Source of the DNA: Portulaca oleracea
Lineage: Eukaryota > Streptophyta > Magnoliopsida > Caryophyllales > Portulacaceae
Length of the DNA stretch: 64,000 nt
Assembly: GCA_029582165.1 (NCBI GenBank)
Contig: CM055872.1
Location: 50,053,195 to 50,117,194 of the forward strand
Direction of reading: 5' to 3'
Below, in pieces: positions 1 through 10,852 of this stretch. The notes beneath the pieces are model-generated. The model saw only the letters and a program-made list of their open reading frames with translations, was not told the origin of the DNA and searched no databases. Position 1 is the first letter of the stretch, and each line of letters opens with the position of its first letter. The position numbers were made by a program, and so were the translations under genes.

Positions 1-2148
1 CTGTCATATATTTCTTGAATAATATTTTGTAAAATCACTTTCCCTTTACTTATGTATTTTATGAGTCATGGGATTAAACCTTTAAGAGTGAATATCCTCT
101 TGTTCTCAACTCTTCTAAATTTAATCCCATTTGCTCATTTAAATGTTAAGCTCGGAATGGAGTGATTTAAGCAACCATTATTTAGAAATATAGGAAATAA
201 AACCCTAAAGTTGCATCGATACATTGTAAAACCATGTTAACCATAGTTTATGCAATCCTCGATGTGTTTTAGTTCGAAATGGGAGTCATCACCCGACTTT
301 TTAAGGGAAAAGCCAAGACAAAACCAAAAGGAAAATAAAGAAAGACTCCGCCTGCGAAACCCATGAATGGATTCGGGGGTAAGGTTACGAACTCGAAAAG
401 TAAACTTTAAGAGTTCGCCTCTCACAAAAGGAAAGACTCTACTAAAAGTTTAAGAATTTGCTTTTAATAAAGTTTGGAAGGGAAATGAATGAATACTTTA
501 TATAATTACTTCATTGAATCATGCAACAAGAATGTAAGAAAAGAAAGATACATCATATACAACACTTTATTTACATAAAGAAGAATACATAGAACCTTAC
601 ATTGTGACTTTATAGGGGGAAGCCTTGCCTAGCTTTTGTAGAAGCCTCTTTGGATGCCTTTAAAAGCCTTCAATATTCCTCTTGAATATGCCAAAGTAGT
701 GCCAAAAGTGGATGGAAAGAATATGGAAAAGGAGGGTAAAAAGATGGTAGAAAGAGGCTTTTCGTGGAGTTTTTGGATAATATAAAGGTAGGCTTTTTGT
801 AGAGTTTTTAGGGTTTTATGGAGGGATAATGGAAGGTAAGATGGGAATTGAGATAAAGGGGCTTAAAAGAGTTGAGAAATTGAAATAATAATAGTAGGAA
901 AGTGATGGAGAAGGATAGGAAAAAGGATAGGAAGAAAGACTCTTTTTGTGGGTTTTTAGTGGTAGTTTTTTGATGTTTTTGGGCGGTTTTATGGGAGATT
1001 TATGTTGGAATATGAGATGGTGGAATAAGAATATGGATTAGTGGATTGAAGAATATGGAGGAATGGAGATTATGATTGTAAGAATATGGTGGAAAGTTGA
1101 TAGAAAAAAGTGTAGAAAAAAGGGTATTTTTTACGGTGTTTTGTGGATGTTTTGGGTGGTGTAAGGCTAGGCGTTTGTGGTGTTTATGTAAAAATGGATA
1201 GGATGAGGGTTTAGAGGATTAAGGTAGGATAGGATTGGAGATTATGGAGGTAAGAGAATGGTGGAAAGATGATAGAGGAGGTGGTAGAAAGATGATAATA
1301 GAATAGAGATTTAGAGAGATGATAAGAGAATAGAAGAATGGATGAATGAAAGTGTAGGAGAGGAAGAATGAGTGAATGATTGAGTGAGTTTTGATACAAC
1401 AAGGGGAGGTATTTATAGGCTTAGAGGAGGCTTAGGATACATGCATATTCATCACATACATCACCCTTAACAATCACATGCAACTCGTGGTCAAATTGCA
1501 CAGAACACTAGGCAGCAAAGGGGGGTGTCTTGGAGTGGACGGTGGAGCTGGGAGGCTGAATCTGGGTGTGGACGGAGCTAAAGGCCGACCGGCCTTGGGA
1601 AAGGGGAGGGTGTATGAAGCTCTCGTCTATGTATTCTTGGACGGTGAGGGTTTGAATGGGATGTATTCGAAGTCAGTTGTTCACACCAAGGACGGCGGGA
1701 GCTTATTTGCAAGCTTTATGCATGTTGTTGTGAGCTCTTGAACTTGAGACCTCTTGGGAGCTTTTTGCATGTGATCTTTACATAGTTTTTGCATGGATTT
1801 CATGGCTAAACGAAGCTTGATTCATTACGTAAATATGATGCATGCAATAGGCTAGGAAATTCACATGTAATGGTGCATGTGTGCTCGTCCGAACTTAGGC
1901 ATGTTGAGTGCATGCGAGGAACTGTCTTGGCTCGGCTTTGGCTTTCCTTATTTTCCTTATTTTCTAACTAAAGTACATAACTAAATTATATTAAGAGGAA
2001 ATAAGAAAAAATTTCATTAACGGTATACAATAACTATGTTAAAATCTGATGTCTGAACTAGCTCATTGATCGGCTTCTTCTTCTTTATTTTTACTTCGTG
2101 TTTATATAGTTATGTTATATATTTATGTGCCAAAATCCGGTGTCTACA
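1..2148 (-). mobile_element. LTR of a retrotransposon (left end outside or unclear)
   Basis: Read on the minus strand the block starts at 2148 with TGTAGACACCGG, a common start of plant LTRs. A TATA box lies at 1410-1419 (minus CCTATAAATA). The stretch 282-450 aligns by eye with 60607-60765 near the other end of the window (same order of short motifs around 'agtc-c-cc-cga' and 'gactctactaaaa'), so both are diverged LTRs of one family. No polypurine tract or primer site borders 2148, so it may be a solo or truncated LTR. The short ORFs inside (for example 1478-1741) resemble nothing I recognise. The left boundary is not visible. Confidence 0.55.
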
Positions 2149-2185
2149 CACACAAAAGAAAAGAAAATTAAGCAGGCCTGCATGT

Positions 2186-2207
2186 CACCCCTACTCCCAC
2201 ACAAAAA
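2186..2207 (-). promoter_or_regulatory. Polypurine-tract-like motif
   Basis: On the minus strand this reads TTTTTGTGTGGGAGTAGGGG. The same module, followed on the plus strand by 'cacaatgtccccattg', occurs inside the Athila-like element at 35681-35701 and 38909-38930. It resembles the polypurine tract at that element's 3' LTR (34391-34403). It lies just downstream of the retrotransposon ORF 2423-4352, as the copy at 38909 lies just downstream of the matching remnant there. The rest of 2149-2422 holds nothing I recognise. Confidence 0.5.
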
Positions 2208-2422
2208 GGTTACAATGTCCCCATTGGAAATAGAAGGAAGCAAGCACCCCCAAAAGAAAAGAAAAAGAAACTCACCAAAGGGGAAAAAAACAAAGCTAAC
2301 TCACTAAGCGTATTAGAAATGAAAGGGGATAATATTACTTGGTTGAGTACTGAGTATACCCAAACTATAAAATCTTAGTTAGAATAATAAGAACCATCTA
2401 TGGAGCATCAGCCACTCCATTC

Positions 2423-3804
2423 TCACCTCAAGATGTTGGACACCATCTCAGAACCATTCAATGCCTGTAGAAGTAGGTCATACATCCTCGAATGCATCTC
2501 AAAGTGGTGAACATAAGAGCACAATCTCAAAAGTATATCACCAAATATGAGTGCTCTCAACAGTTTATCAAATGCCTCGGAATAATCAATAAAGTCATGG
2601 AATGAATGCACAAAATTGATTTTCCTAGGCAAGTCCTCTAGGTAGGTTCTATAGGGATAAATCGGGGAATTATAGCCACCTAAAAGACCTAGGGACTTCA
2701 TGAACTCAGGTTCATGGGAAAGGTGTGTAGGGAAACAAATCACATGAAGGGGAGATGGGGAGACCATTTCAGTTTCGTTAGAACATAAAGTAGAATCCTC
2801 ACACTCAACCTCCACGCAATTTTCATCAAATACAGACTTCAATTCACAACTTTCATCTTGCTCATCAAATTTATTAGTGGCTGATAAGGAAAAAGTAGGG
2901 TTATACCACATGATCACACTCTCAACATTACAAGAGGGTGCATCTTCATCTTCATCAATTTTAGACTCATCAGAAGAACTATCAGTATCAGAAGACAAAT
3001 GTACATCATTCAAAACATCATCGAAAGTGAAACTGGAATGTTCAGGGTCATAACCCATCGTGAAAGACTCATACTCACACACAGATGCATCATGGAAATC
3101 GAGATCCTGAGTTATAAGAGAGGGGGAATGAGTAACTATAGATGAATCCACATATTGATTTACACATGGAGATTGAGTGTGTAGATCAATAAGATGGGGC
3201 AATGAACAAGTACTAGACTCCTCATCTACGAAAGATGTATCAGAATGAACATCAGATAATTCAATCCTCTCCTCGCATAATGTCATGGACAAGGGTGTGA
3301 CTAATGATTCATTAAGCATATTCTCATGGAGCACAACATTATCACACACTACTTCGTTACTTGCGGAAACTTTCTCCATCAATGGTGTCTCATCCTCAAG
3401 TGTACTCTCACTAGTGGGCTCACTAACCTGATCAAGCTCATTATCACATGATTCTTCTCTACTTTCAAAAGATTAAGGGGAACGGTGTTTGGTAAATATA
3501 AACATTGGGCCTTCTTCCTCATCCTCCATTTCACACACACGAGTATTATTCGATTTAGGTTTAGCGAATTCAAATCCATCCATAAAAGCCTTGAAGGTAG
3601 GGGTGGAAACGGTGCGGTGCGATTTCGGTGTCTCGAAACGGTGCACCGGACAAAATGGTGCGCTAAAACCTTAAATTGGAACCGAATCACCCTGTTTTTA
3701 AAAACCGGTGCACCGGATTTAACGGTGCGGTTTCACCGGTGAACCGGAACCGCATTGATTTTTGTCAACATCAAAAAATATCTATTCAATTAAAAATTTT
3801 ATAT

Positions 3805-3855
<51 letters not shown>

Positions 3856-3899
3856 CGGTTCGGTATAAATTTCTGGGTATAATTTTTTTTAAAGCCGAA

Positions 3900-3945
<46 letters not shown>

Positions 3946-4352
3946 TAACGGTTCGGTGCCGGTTCCCCTTCGGTTTGAATATCCCAAATTGGAACCGCCC
4001 CGTTTAGCATCCGGTTTTTTAGGTGCGGTGCACCAAAAGTTTAAGTCGATTTTGTGTTGCCCGTTTTCGGTTTTATCCGGTTTCCGGTTCGGTGTGCCGG
4101 TTCTGGATTTTGTTTCCAATCCTACTTGAAGGCAAGGTATTCAGGGCAAGCATCAAATAAATGACCCAAAGCTTGACATACAAAACACTGAGGAAGAAAC
4201 TCGCTATTGGGACCTTGAGAAGATTCACAAAAATTTTCCACATACTTCCCACAACTAGATTGACCATTCAGATATTGGGGGTATTCACATGATGATATGG
4301 CTAAAGTCTCAGAGGATGGTGCATAACAAGAAGGTTGAAAGTTAGGAAACAA
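2423..4352 (-). pseudogene. Retrotransposon zinc-knuckle/acidic protein, interrupted by a hAT MITE
   Basis: This is a single minus-strand reading frame of about 465 codons once the 527-bp MITE at 3598-4124 and one copy of its 8-bp target repeat are set aside. Near its start is a zinc knuckle, CFVCQALGHLFDAC (C-x2-C-x4-H-x4-C, around 4150-4190), then an acidic, Ser/Asp/Glu-rich middle. The C-terminal block contains LPRKINF, SEAFDKLLRAL and LLQAL. One in-frame TAA lies at about 3471-3473, and no ATG is visible upstream of 4352. The C-terminal block matches the ORF ending at 58239, so both belong to one family of retrotransposon proteins. Function is unknown; a nucleic-acid-binding Gag-like role is an inference from the zinc knuckle and from the position just behind the primer site in the other copy. 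Confidence 0.6.
3598..4124. mobile_element. hAT-type non-autonomous element (MITE), 527 bp
   Basis: The ends are TAGGGGTGGAAAC and (inverted) TAGGATTGGAAAC. Perfect 8-bp target duplications cttgaagg flank it at 3590-3597 and 4125-4132, the size made by hAT transposases. Inside are 'gcaccgg/ccggtgc' repeats and two long AT microsatellites (about 3801-3852 and 3902-3939). It is related to 22699-23425. No transposase is encoded. It interrupts the reading frame 2423-4352. Confidence 0.88.
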
Positions 4353-6689
4353 CTATGGAAACGAGTAAAAACCTAAGGCAAAAGGAACGTATTTAGGCTC
4401 AAAAGCGAGCCTAAAATGGGGCTAGGCCTCTAGATCCTATAAATAGGGGTCCTCCCCCTTCATTTTGAACCCCCCGGCCTCAGGCATTCTGTACTCCAGA
4501 GGCTTCAAAAGTTCAAATTGCTAGCGGCCTCCAGCTACCTAGCGCCAAAGATCGAAGTCTGCAAAAGCACCAGATCGCGGCTCCAAGTCTTCAGCACGTC
4601 TTCATCAAGAACAATAACATAGTTGTTTATTAGTGTTTTTACTTCTTTTACTTAGTAGATATAGGGCTAGAATAGTAGGATTAGGGTGATTAGTGAGATG
4701 ATTAGTGTTCCGCCCTAAATTTCCATGCAATGAGTGAAGGATACCGAGAGCTGGGAGGCTGTGGATCCTTTCAACCATCGCTTGTGGAACTTCATGGTGG
4801 TTTGATCAATTTCGATTCCTTGCTCTGGCGAGAGGGAATTGGAATTGATTACTTTAGATAGGTTTTATGCTACCAAGGTCTATCATGCACGGGAGTGATG
4901 ACGGACCTTGGAAAGTACAACATCGATTCATCACCTTGGCCGGGTGGGGATCGATGCTAGCTCGTGCATAGGAAGCGAATACCGGCTTAACGCCATGGCG
5001 GGGGAAATGGTGCTAGCTTGGTATAAACACAATCCCTACACTTAGTCATCGAACATAATCTCCCCTAAAACCACAGTTTCTGTGCTTAGTCTTTTGTTTT
5101 GTTGGCCCGGTATTACCCCCAAGCCCTTGTTTTCCTTAATTGAGTAGAAACCTTAGTATAATTTTTCAAAAGATCGACCCTTTAGAACTCCTTGAGACTT
5201 GAAAGACCGAACTAGATCACTAGGGCCTCAATTCTTCGGACATAAACGATTGTTGTCTTACATATTTAAGAAAACGTTAAACAACCCCTAGGGTTTGAGT
5301 TTGGTTTGGGCTTGGGCCCAAGTTAAGTGATTATTCCTTTAATTTTAAATAAAATGATTTTCTGCATCATCTCTGACATTTGTCATATTGCGATAGTTCG
5401 AAATTTAATTTTGACCAAATGGGTCCGTCGAAGTCAACTTGACACATGGCAATTTGTGATTGACCAAATAAAAATTAATTTATTTTTTACATGTCATTTT
5501 TCATTTGCCGGCAATTTTTTTGCCTCCCACAAATATGATAGAAACATTCTTTTGTATATATATAAGCTACAAAGCCAAATAGTCACCCTTTTTACATGTA
5601 AGTATCCGCCTTTAACCCATCTTTTAGCCTCTAACCACTCTTTCTTTTAATTACCTATATCAATAGCCATGGCCAAATATATAATTTCCTACGCTTAAGC
5701 CAATGATTGGAGTGTTAGAGTATGAAGAGTTGGGTTGACTGTGGTGTTTTTGAGGTTTAGTTTTGTTGGGAATGTTATGAAATTGAAAAATCTTGAGATT
5801 GCTCCCCATTGTAACTTGATTTGGGTTGAGTTTGAAATTTGCCTTGTTTTGTGTATATATATTTAGAGTTGTTATTTATATGGAAATTAAGAAAAAAAAA
5901 GCAAAAAAGAGAAAATAGAAAAAATTCAGAAAAATGAGAAAAATGAGAAAAATGAAAAAAAAGGAAGTAAAGTAGTTTATTATTTTATTTTCTTTGTTTT
6001 GAGTCGTTTTTCCACTTGATTTTGAGATGTTTTCTTGTGTATATAAGGTGTGAGTATTCTTTATTGAATAATTTGGTGAGGTTCAAGCTCCAAGCTTAGG
6101 ATTTTAATTAGCTCTACTTTTCCCAAATTATATTTTTACTTCTTACCCTTAGCCTTAGCCTTACAACCCTTTTGAAAGTCCTCTTGATTATCATTGTGCA
6201 TTGCACATTAGCGGTAGAGAATTGAGATTATTTACAACATTATGGAAGGATGTTACTTTGGATAGAGTACTGAGTGCACCTTCATCAATTTATTCATATT
6301 TAAACACACGAGAGGAGTGTTTCCACACTCACTAAAATGAGGTTACTCTCTAATTACCTAGTTTCCTTCTTATTGTGTGCTTGCTTGTTTCATTTGAGAT
6401 TAGTAGGGTGATTAGTTTGAACTTGATAAATATTGTTTTTGTAAATAATTTTGAGGCTTCATTTTCTCTTGTATATAGACCTTCTTTCATATTTGGGCAA
6501 TGCTTGATTATGTTTGAGTAATTGAATGTTTTATCGATGCTTTCCGTAGGAGATTTGTAAATAAATTTTCTTTCTTTTGAAACTTTTTCTTGAGTCATTT
6601 TGTCCCCTTTATTTTATATTTTTGGTTCTTTTTTGTTTTCCCATTTTATTTGAGAGTTTTGCCCTGCTTAGGGACAAGCAAGGTGTAAG
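4353..6689. other. Gene-free stretch with an LTR-like promoter
   Basis: I see no supported gene. At 4437-4447 a TATA box (cctataaatag) is followed by a short GC-rich leader, the look of an LTR U3/R junction on the plus strand, but I found neither LTR end nor a partner copy. From about 5700 to 6690 the sequence is AT-rich with short poly-A-like runs and reads like the untranslated 3' interior of the LTR element whose polypurine tract is at 6690-6701. Confidence 0.35.
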
Positions 6690-8147
6690 CACGTGGGGAT
6701 TTGATGACTACAATTTATACATATATGTGAACTTGGATGATTTGGTGTGAATTTGGGTAATTTTGATGTTTATGTTATTTTATACCAGAATTTCCAATTT
6801 TATCCTTGATTGGAGTTTGGTATATTTTTATAGGAAATTGAGGAGAAATGAAGATAAAAACCAAGCTAAAGTCAAGTATGTACATCCAAGGAGTTCATAA
6901 GCTCAAGAAGAGACAAAGAAATCCACCCAAGGCCCAAACATCAAGGCCCAAGCGTGAAGGAGCTTGCCTAGGCCCAACAAGGGTGCTAAAGAACTCAGTA
7001 TGGTCCGTTCCAGCTTCCAAAGAAGTTGATTTGAGGAATTGTGTGCACCACGAACCGTGGCAATTCAACACAGACTGTGGTGGGTGTCACCATGGATCGT
7101 GGTGATTCAACATGTGGGTCGTGGTGACATATGGTTTTTAAGTATTGTTGTTTCAAGTCTCATGATTGCTATATAATTGTTGATTCGACTGTTTTGTAGA
7201 TCACCCATGCTTGCCATTACCATCCTTCATCACCACATTCATCACCATATTTATCCATATTAGTTAGAGCAAGATTGAGAGATATTATTGAGTTTTGAAG
7301 ATCGATTGTCAAGTTTCTTTTAAAGTGGATGAGCAAAAGTCCCCGCAGATCATCATTCAAGCAAGGATCGATTTCATACTCGGTTTATTTCTCATTCTTA
7401 TAGTTTTTCCATGCTCTCTACCTTAGATTTTTATGTGTTTTGTAGTTTAAATATGAATAATGAGTAATTTTATTTAGTTTAGGGGATAAACCCATTTTAG
7501 TTGCTTTCATGAATTGAGTTTTGTAGGATTAAAAAAGTACTAATCTAGTTTGAATGCATTTTATTTAACCTTTATTTATGTATGTCATTGTTTTTTATTG
7601 GCTATCAAAGATATGAATTTAGATTATTGAATGAAGTAACGATAGGAGAAATTCGATAATCAGAAACCTTATGATTAACCTAATTATGGAATGAACTAGA
7701 TATAGAGGATTTTGTAATTAGGGGTCATTGATAATTTGATCTTTAACTTAGTTAAAATTGAAATAACTACAAAAGTAGGTGATTGATTTTGCTAATCAAT
7801 TTGTTTCATTGCCAAAAGCTCGCTATGAAAGAAATTATGCGATTATCGACCTTAAAATATATCAAATTAGTGACATACAAGCTCAATCCGCTTGATTAAT
7901 TCATAGAGTGACTTAGGTTTATCCCCTTAACGTTTTTCCTGTTGATTTACCTTGTGAATTGTGTGATTTGTTGCTTTCTTTGCTATTAAATGTGATTAGA
8001 AATAGAATTAGATTAATCCAAACCAAAACCTGACCGATTTAGCAATTAGCTAGATAGGAGAATAGTTTGGTGTGTAATTGAACGAAGTCCTTGTGGGAAC
8101 GACCTTGATACATATTACACCTAACCCGTGCACATTATGACCTATCA
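6690..8147 (+). mobile_element. Polypurine tract plus 3' LTR of a plus-strand retrotransposon
   Basis: A polypurine-type tract (cacgtggggattt, 6690-6701) is followed directly by TGATGACTAC at 6702; the LTR runs to CCTATCA at 8147 (1446 bp). TATA-like ctatataatt lies at 7169-7178, and GC-rich palindromic words (for example ccacgaaccgtgg near 7048) lie just upstream of it. No second LTR or gag-pol is present, so only the 3' end survives. The end sequence 'cccgtgcac...tatca' resembles that of the LTR 55546-56827. Confidence 0.6.
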
Positions 8148-8177
8148 CAAATCATACACCCTTATAAATATGAGTAT

Positions 8178-9046
8178 TGTTGAGGCCCTTGAGGGGGGTG
8201 AATTTCACAATTAAACTCTACACACTAGGTAAGGACGTTAGAGCAAACTTCTTTGGTTTCAAACCAAGGATCAAAACACAATGTAACTGAAATACCTCAT
8301 TATATTAATATCAATCAAAGAACAAGTTACACTTACGAAACAAAACAAGAAGTAACAACCTGAAGGCAGTAACTGATAGACCAAGGCCGAAGGTCCTTGA
8401 GACAGTTACAGATAAGGATCGTCGTAGGAAAAACCCTAGCGGCGATTTGAAACATGATGGATTACGTTGAAGCACAAACTCACACAGCCTTAGTCCGTTA
8501 AGGCTCTTCTACACATCATCTCACCACCACATGTGGACACAACGAGTGCTCACCAAGGTCCTTGGCTATCCCTTCACCAGAGGTCTTTTACTGGCTACCT
8601 TCACCACCGACTCATTGGCTACACACTCAGAAATCCCACCGGATTTCTTACTCCGCGATTACTTCTGTGGAATCGCCTATTGGCTTCAGTCTTCAAGTCT
8701 TCTATTTATAATCACAGCCTTGGCATACATTGATCCGCTTTCCTTGATTGCTCTTTCGATTCTCTTTCCTTCTTTTGCCTTCTTATTTGCTTTCCTTCTT
8801 TTGAGATATTCTTTGTGATCTTGCTTTCCTTTTGCTAAGTTTCCTTTTCTTTGATAATTGTTTTCTACATAAAATATAACACAATCAGTTTATGCTAGGT
8901 AATAAATATGGGAGCCGTTGGATATTAATTTCAGCAGTAAACTTCCTTGTTCTAAATGTTTCTTTGATATTCAAGTTTTGTCTTTCATTAAAACTCCGTA
9001 TAAAGTCCTTCGTGCAGTTACTCAAGTAAAGGACCTTGACCCAACA
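8178..9046. mobile_element. Probable solo LTR, 869 bp
   Basis: It begins TGTTGAGGCCC and ends ACCCAACA, so the ends form a short inverted repeat with canonical TG...CA. Flanking 5-mers are agtat (8173-8177) and attat (9047-9051), one mismatch. There is no coding potential. It stands next to the LTR ending at 8147, but the two share no sequence. The orientation is not certain. Confidence 0.55.
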
Positions 9047-9059
9047 ATTATAAAGTAGT

Positions 9060-10170
9060 ATATTTAGTGTTTGATAGTATAATAACGACTGCTAACAAGT
9101 ATTATATTTTATGTGTAATAGTATAAATGAGTTTGTGTTATTGTGCAATTGAATCTATGATAGTGTACAATTGAATACATAAGGATGAACAAAAATGATA
9201 ATAATATAGTGTACAAACCCAGTTTTAGATATAGATAATACCTAAGAGTATCCCACCAAAAATTAGTGTGCAAAGACGTTTGTGCTAGCGTGCAAATGAG
9301 TTTTTGTTAGTGTGCGAACTCAGTTAAGACATTGGTATTGTCTAAAAGTATCCCATGAAAAAAAAATAGTATGCCAAGATGTTTGTGCTAGTGTGTAAAG
9401 GAGTTTATGTTAATGTGCAAACACAATTTTAAATATAAATAATGCCTAAAAGTATCCACACAAAAATTAGTGCGCAAAGGTATTTGTACACTTGTGCGAA
9501 TGAGTTTATGTTAGTGTACAAAGGAGATTGTGCTAGTGTGCAAAAGAATCTATGTTGGTGTGTAATTTATGCTAGCGTGCAAATGAGTTTATGGTAGTGT
9601 GCAGACCTAGTTTTAGATATAGGTAATGCCTAAAAGTATTCAACAAAAAAAATTAGTGAGAAAAAATGTTTGTGCTAGTGTGCAAACCTAGTTTTCGATA
9701 CAGGTAATGCTTATAAGTATCCCACAAAAAAATTAGTGTGCAAAGATATTTGTGCTAGTATGCAAATGGTTTTATGTTGGTATGAAAACCCAGTTTTAAA
9801 TATACAAATAATGCCTAAAAGTATCCATAAAAAAACTAGCGTGCAAAGATGTTTGTGTTAGTGTTCAAATGAGTTTATGTTAGTGTGTAAACCAAATTTT
9901 AGATATAAGTAATGCTTAAAAGTACCCCATAAAAAATTAGTGTGCAAATGTGTTTGGCTAATGTACAAAAGAGTTTGTGCTAGCGTGCAAATGTGTCTAT
10001 GCTGATGTGTAATTGATTACATAGTAGTGTACGGAGAAAAATAGTGTTATAATGTGCATAACTATAGTGTACAAGTCCAATTTTGGATACAATTAATGTC
10101 CAAAAGTATTTCGCAAAAAGATTACTGTGCAAAAGAGTATGTGTTAGTGTGGAAAGACGTTTTTGGAAAA
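9060..10170. repeat. Degenerate minisatellite, about 100-bp unit
   Basis: A phrase close to 'cctaaaagtatccca-caaaaaattagtgtgcaaag' recurs about eight times (near 9244, 9351, 9448, 9630, 9712, 9814, 9915 and 10098), spaced about 82-183 bp. Between copies, a smaller 20-bp phrase 'gtgtgcaaatgagtttatgt' is repeated. The units are diverged by substitution and small indels, so the array is old. It stops about 130 bp before the LINE insertion site. There is no coding potential. Confidence 0.75.
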
Positions 10171-10428
10171 ACTCAAAATGGTAAATAACTAATAAGAAGG
10201 AAAGAAAAAATGTTGAAAAGATGGATAAATTATGGGGTTATTAAAATAAAAGATAGGAAATGATAAAAAGAAAAAATAAAAAGTATTCATAAAAGCTAAG
10301 ATGAGAAACAAAACATGTCTACGCCATGAGTGAATTGCAAGTGTGTCAAATGGTTAAGTATGGTGAGGCAAATGGGTAAAAAGTTGATCTTTGAGTTAAA
10401 ACAGGAAAAACAGCAGGGGACTTCTACT

Positions 10429-10566
10429 CAAAAATTTGCTGGGAGGTGCCATAGATTCTTAACAACTGGCTCTTGGGGGACAACATTTTTTTAATGCACT
10501 CAAAGGGGATCAAGTCCTTAAACAAATGGCTGGGGGGTGCCTTTCCGGCCATTTTGCACCGAAAAC
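10429..10566 (+). repeat. MULE left terminal inverted repeat
   Basis: This 138-bp arm pairs with 16695-16833 with about seven differences by eye. The transposase leader follows within 300 bp, so the arm probably carries promoter and transposase-binding sites, as in other MULEs. Confidence 0.92.
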
Positions 10567-10852
10567 CATGAAAAGACTAAAATGCCCCTACCGATGTAAA
10601 TGAAAAGACTAAGGAGCCCTTAGTTTTGCCCACTCAAAATAAACGAAGGCTGCTATTGTTTCTTTCCTCTACTTCAAAGCTCCTCAACTACCACAAAACA
10701 AAACACCATTTCATTCGAACGTTGGTGAAAGTGAGCATCAAGAGTTGGAGGTCGCTGCTCTGGTGATCGAAGTTCGCCGGCGCTGCTTTGGATGTCGGAA
10801 AGTTGCTGCTGATCGTCTGGTGTAGGGCTCATTGACGAAACAGAGTGAAACA

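Noticed and set aside
1478..1741. Gly/Val-rich 87-codon ORF as a gene
   Set aside because: It lies in an LTR, lacks any recognised domain, and overlaps the GC-rich U3 words.
3762..4007. ORF with Tyr-Ile repeats
   Set aside because: It is a translation of AT microsatellites inside a MITE.
6702..9046. The two neighbouring LTRs as the two ends of one element
   Set aside because: They share no sequence; each has its own TG...CA ends, and only 30 bp lies between them.
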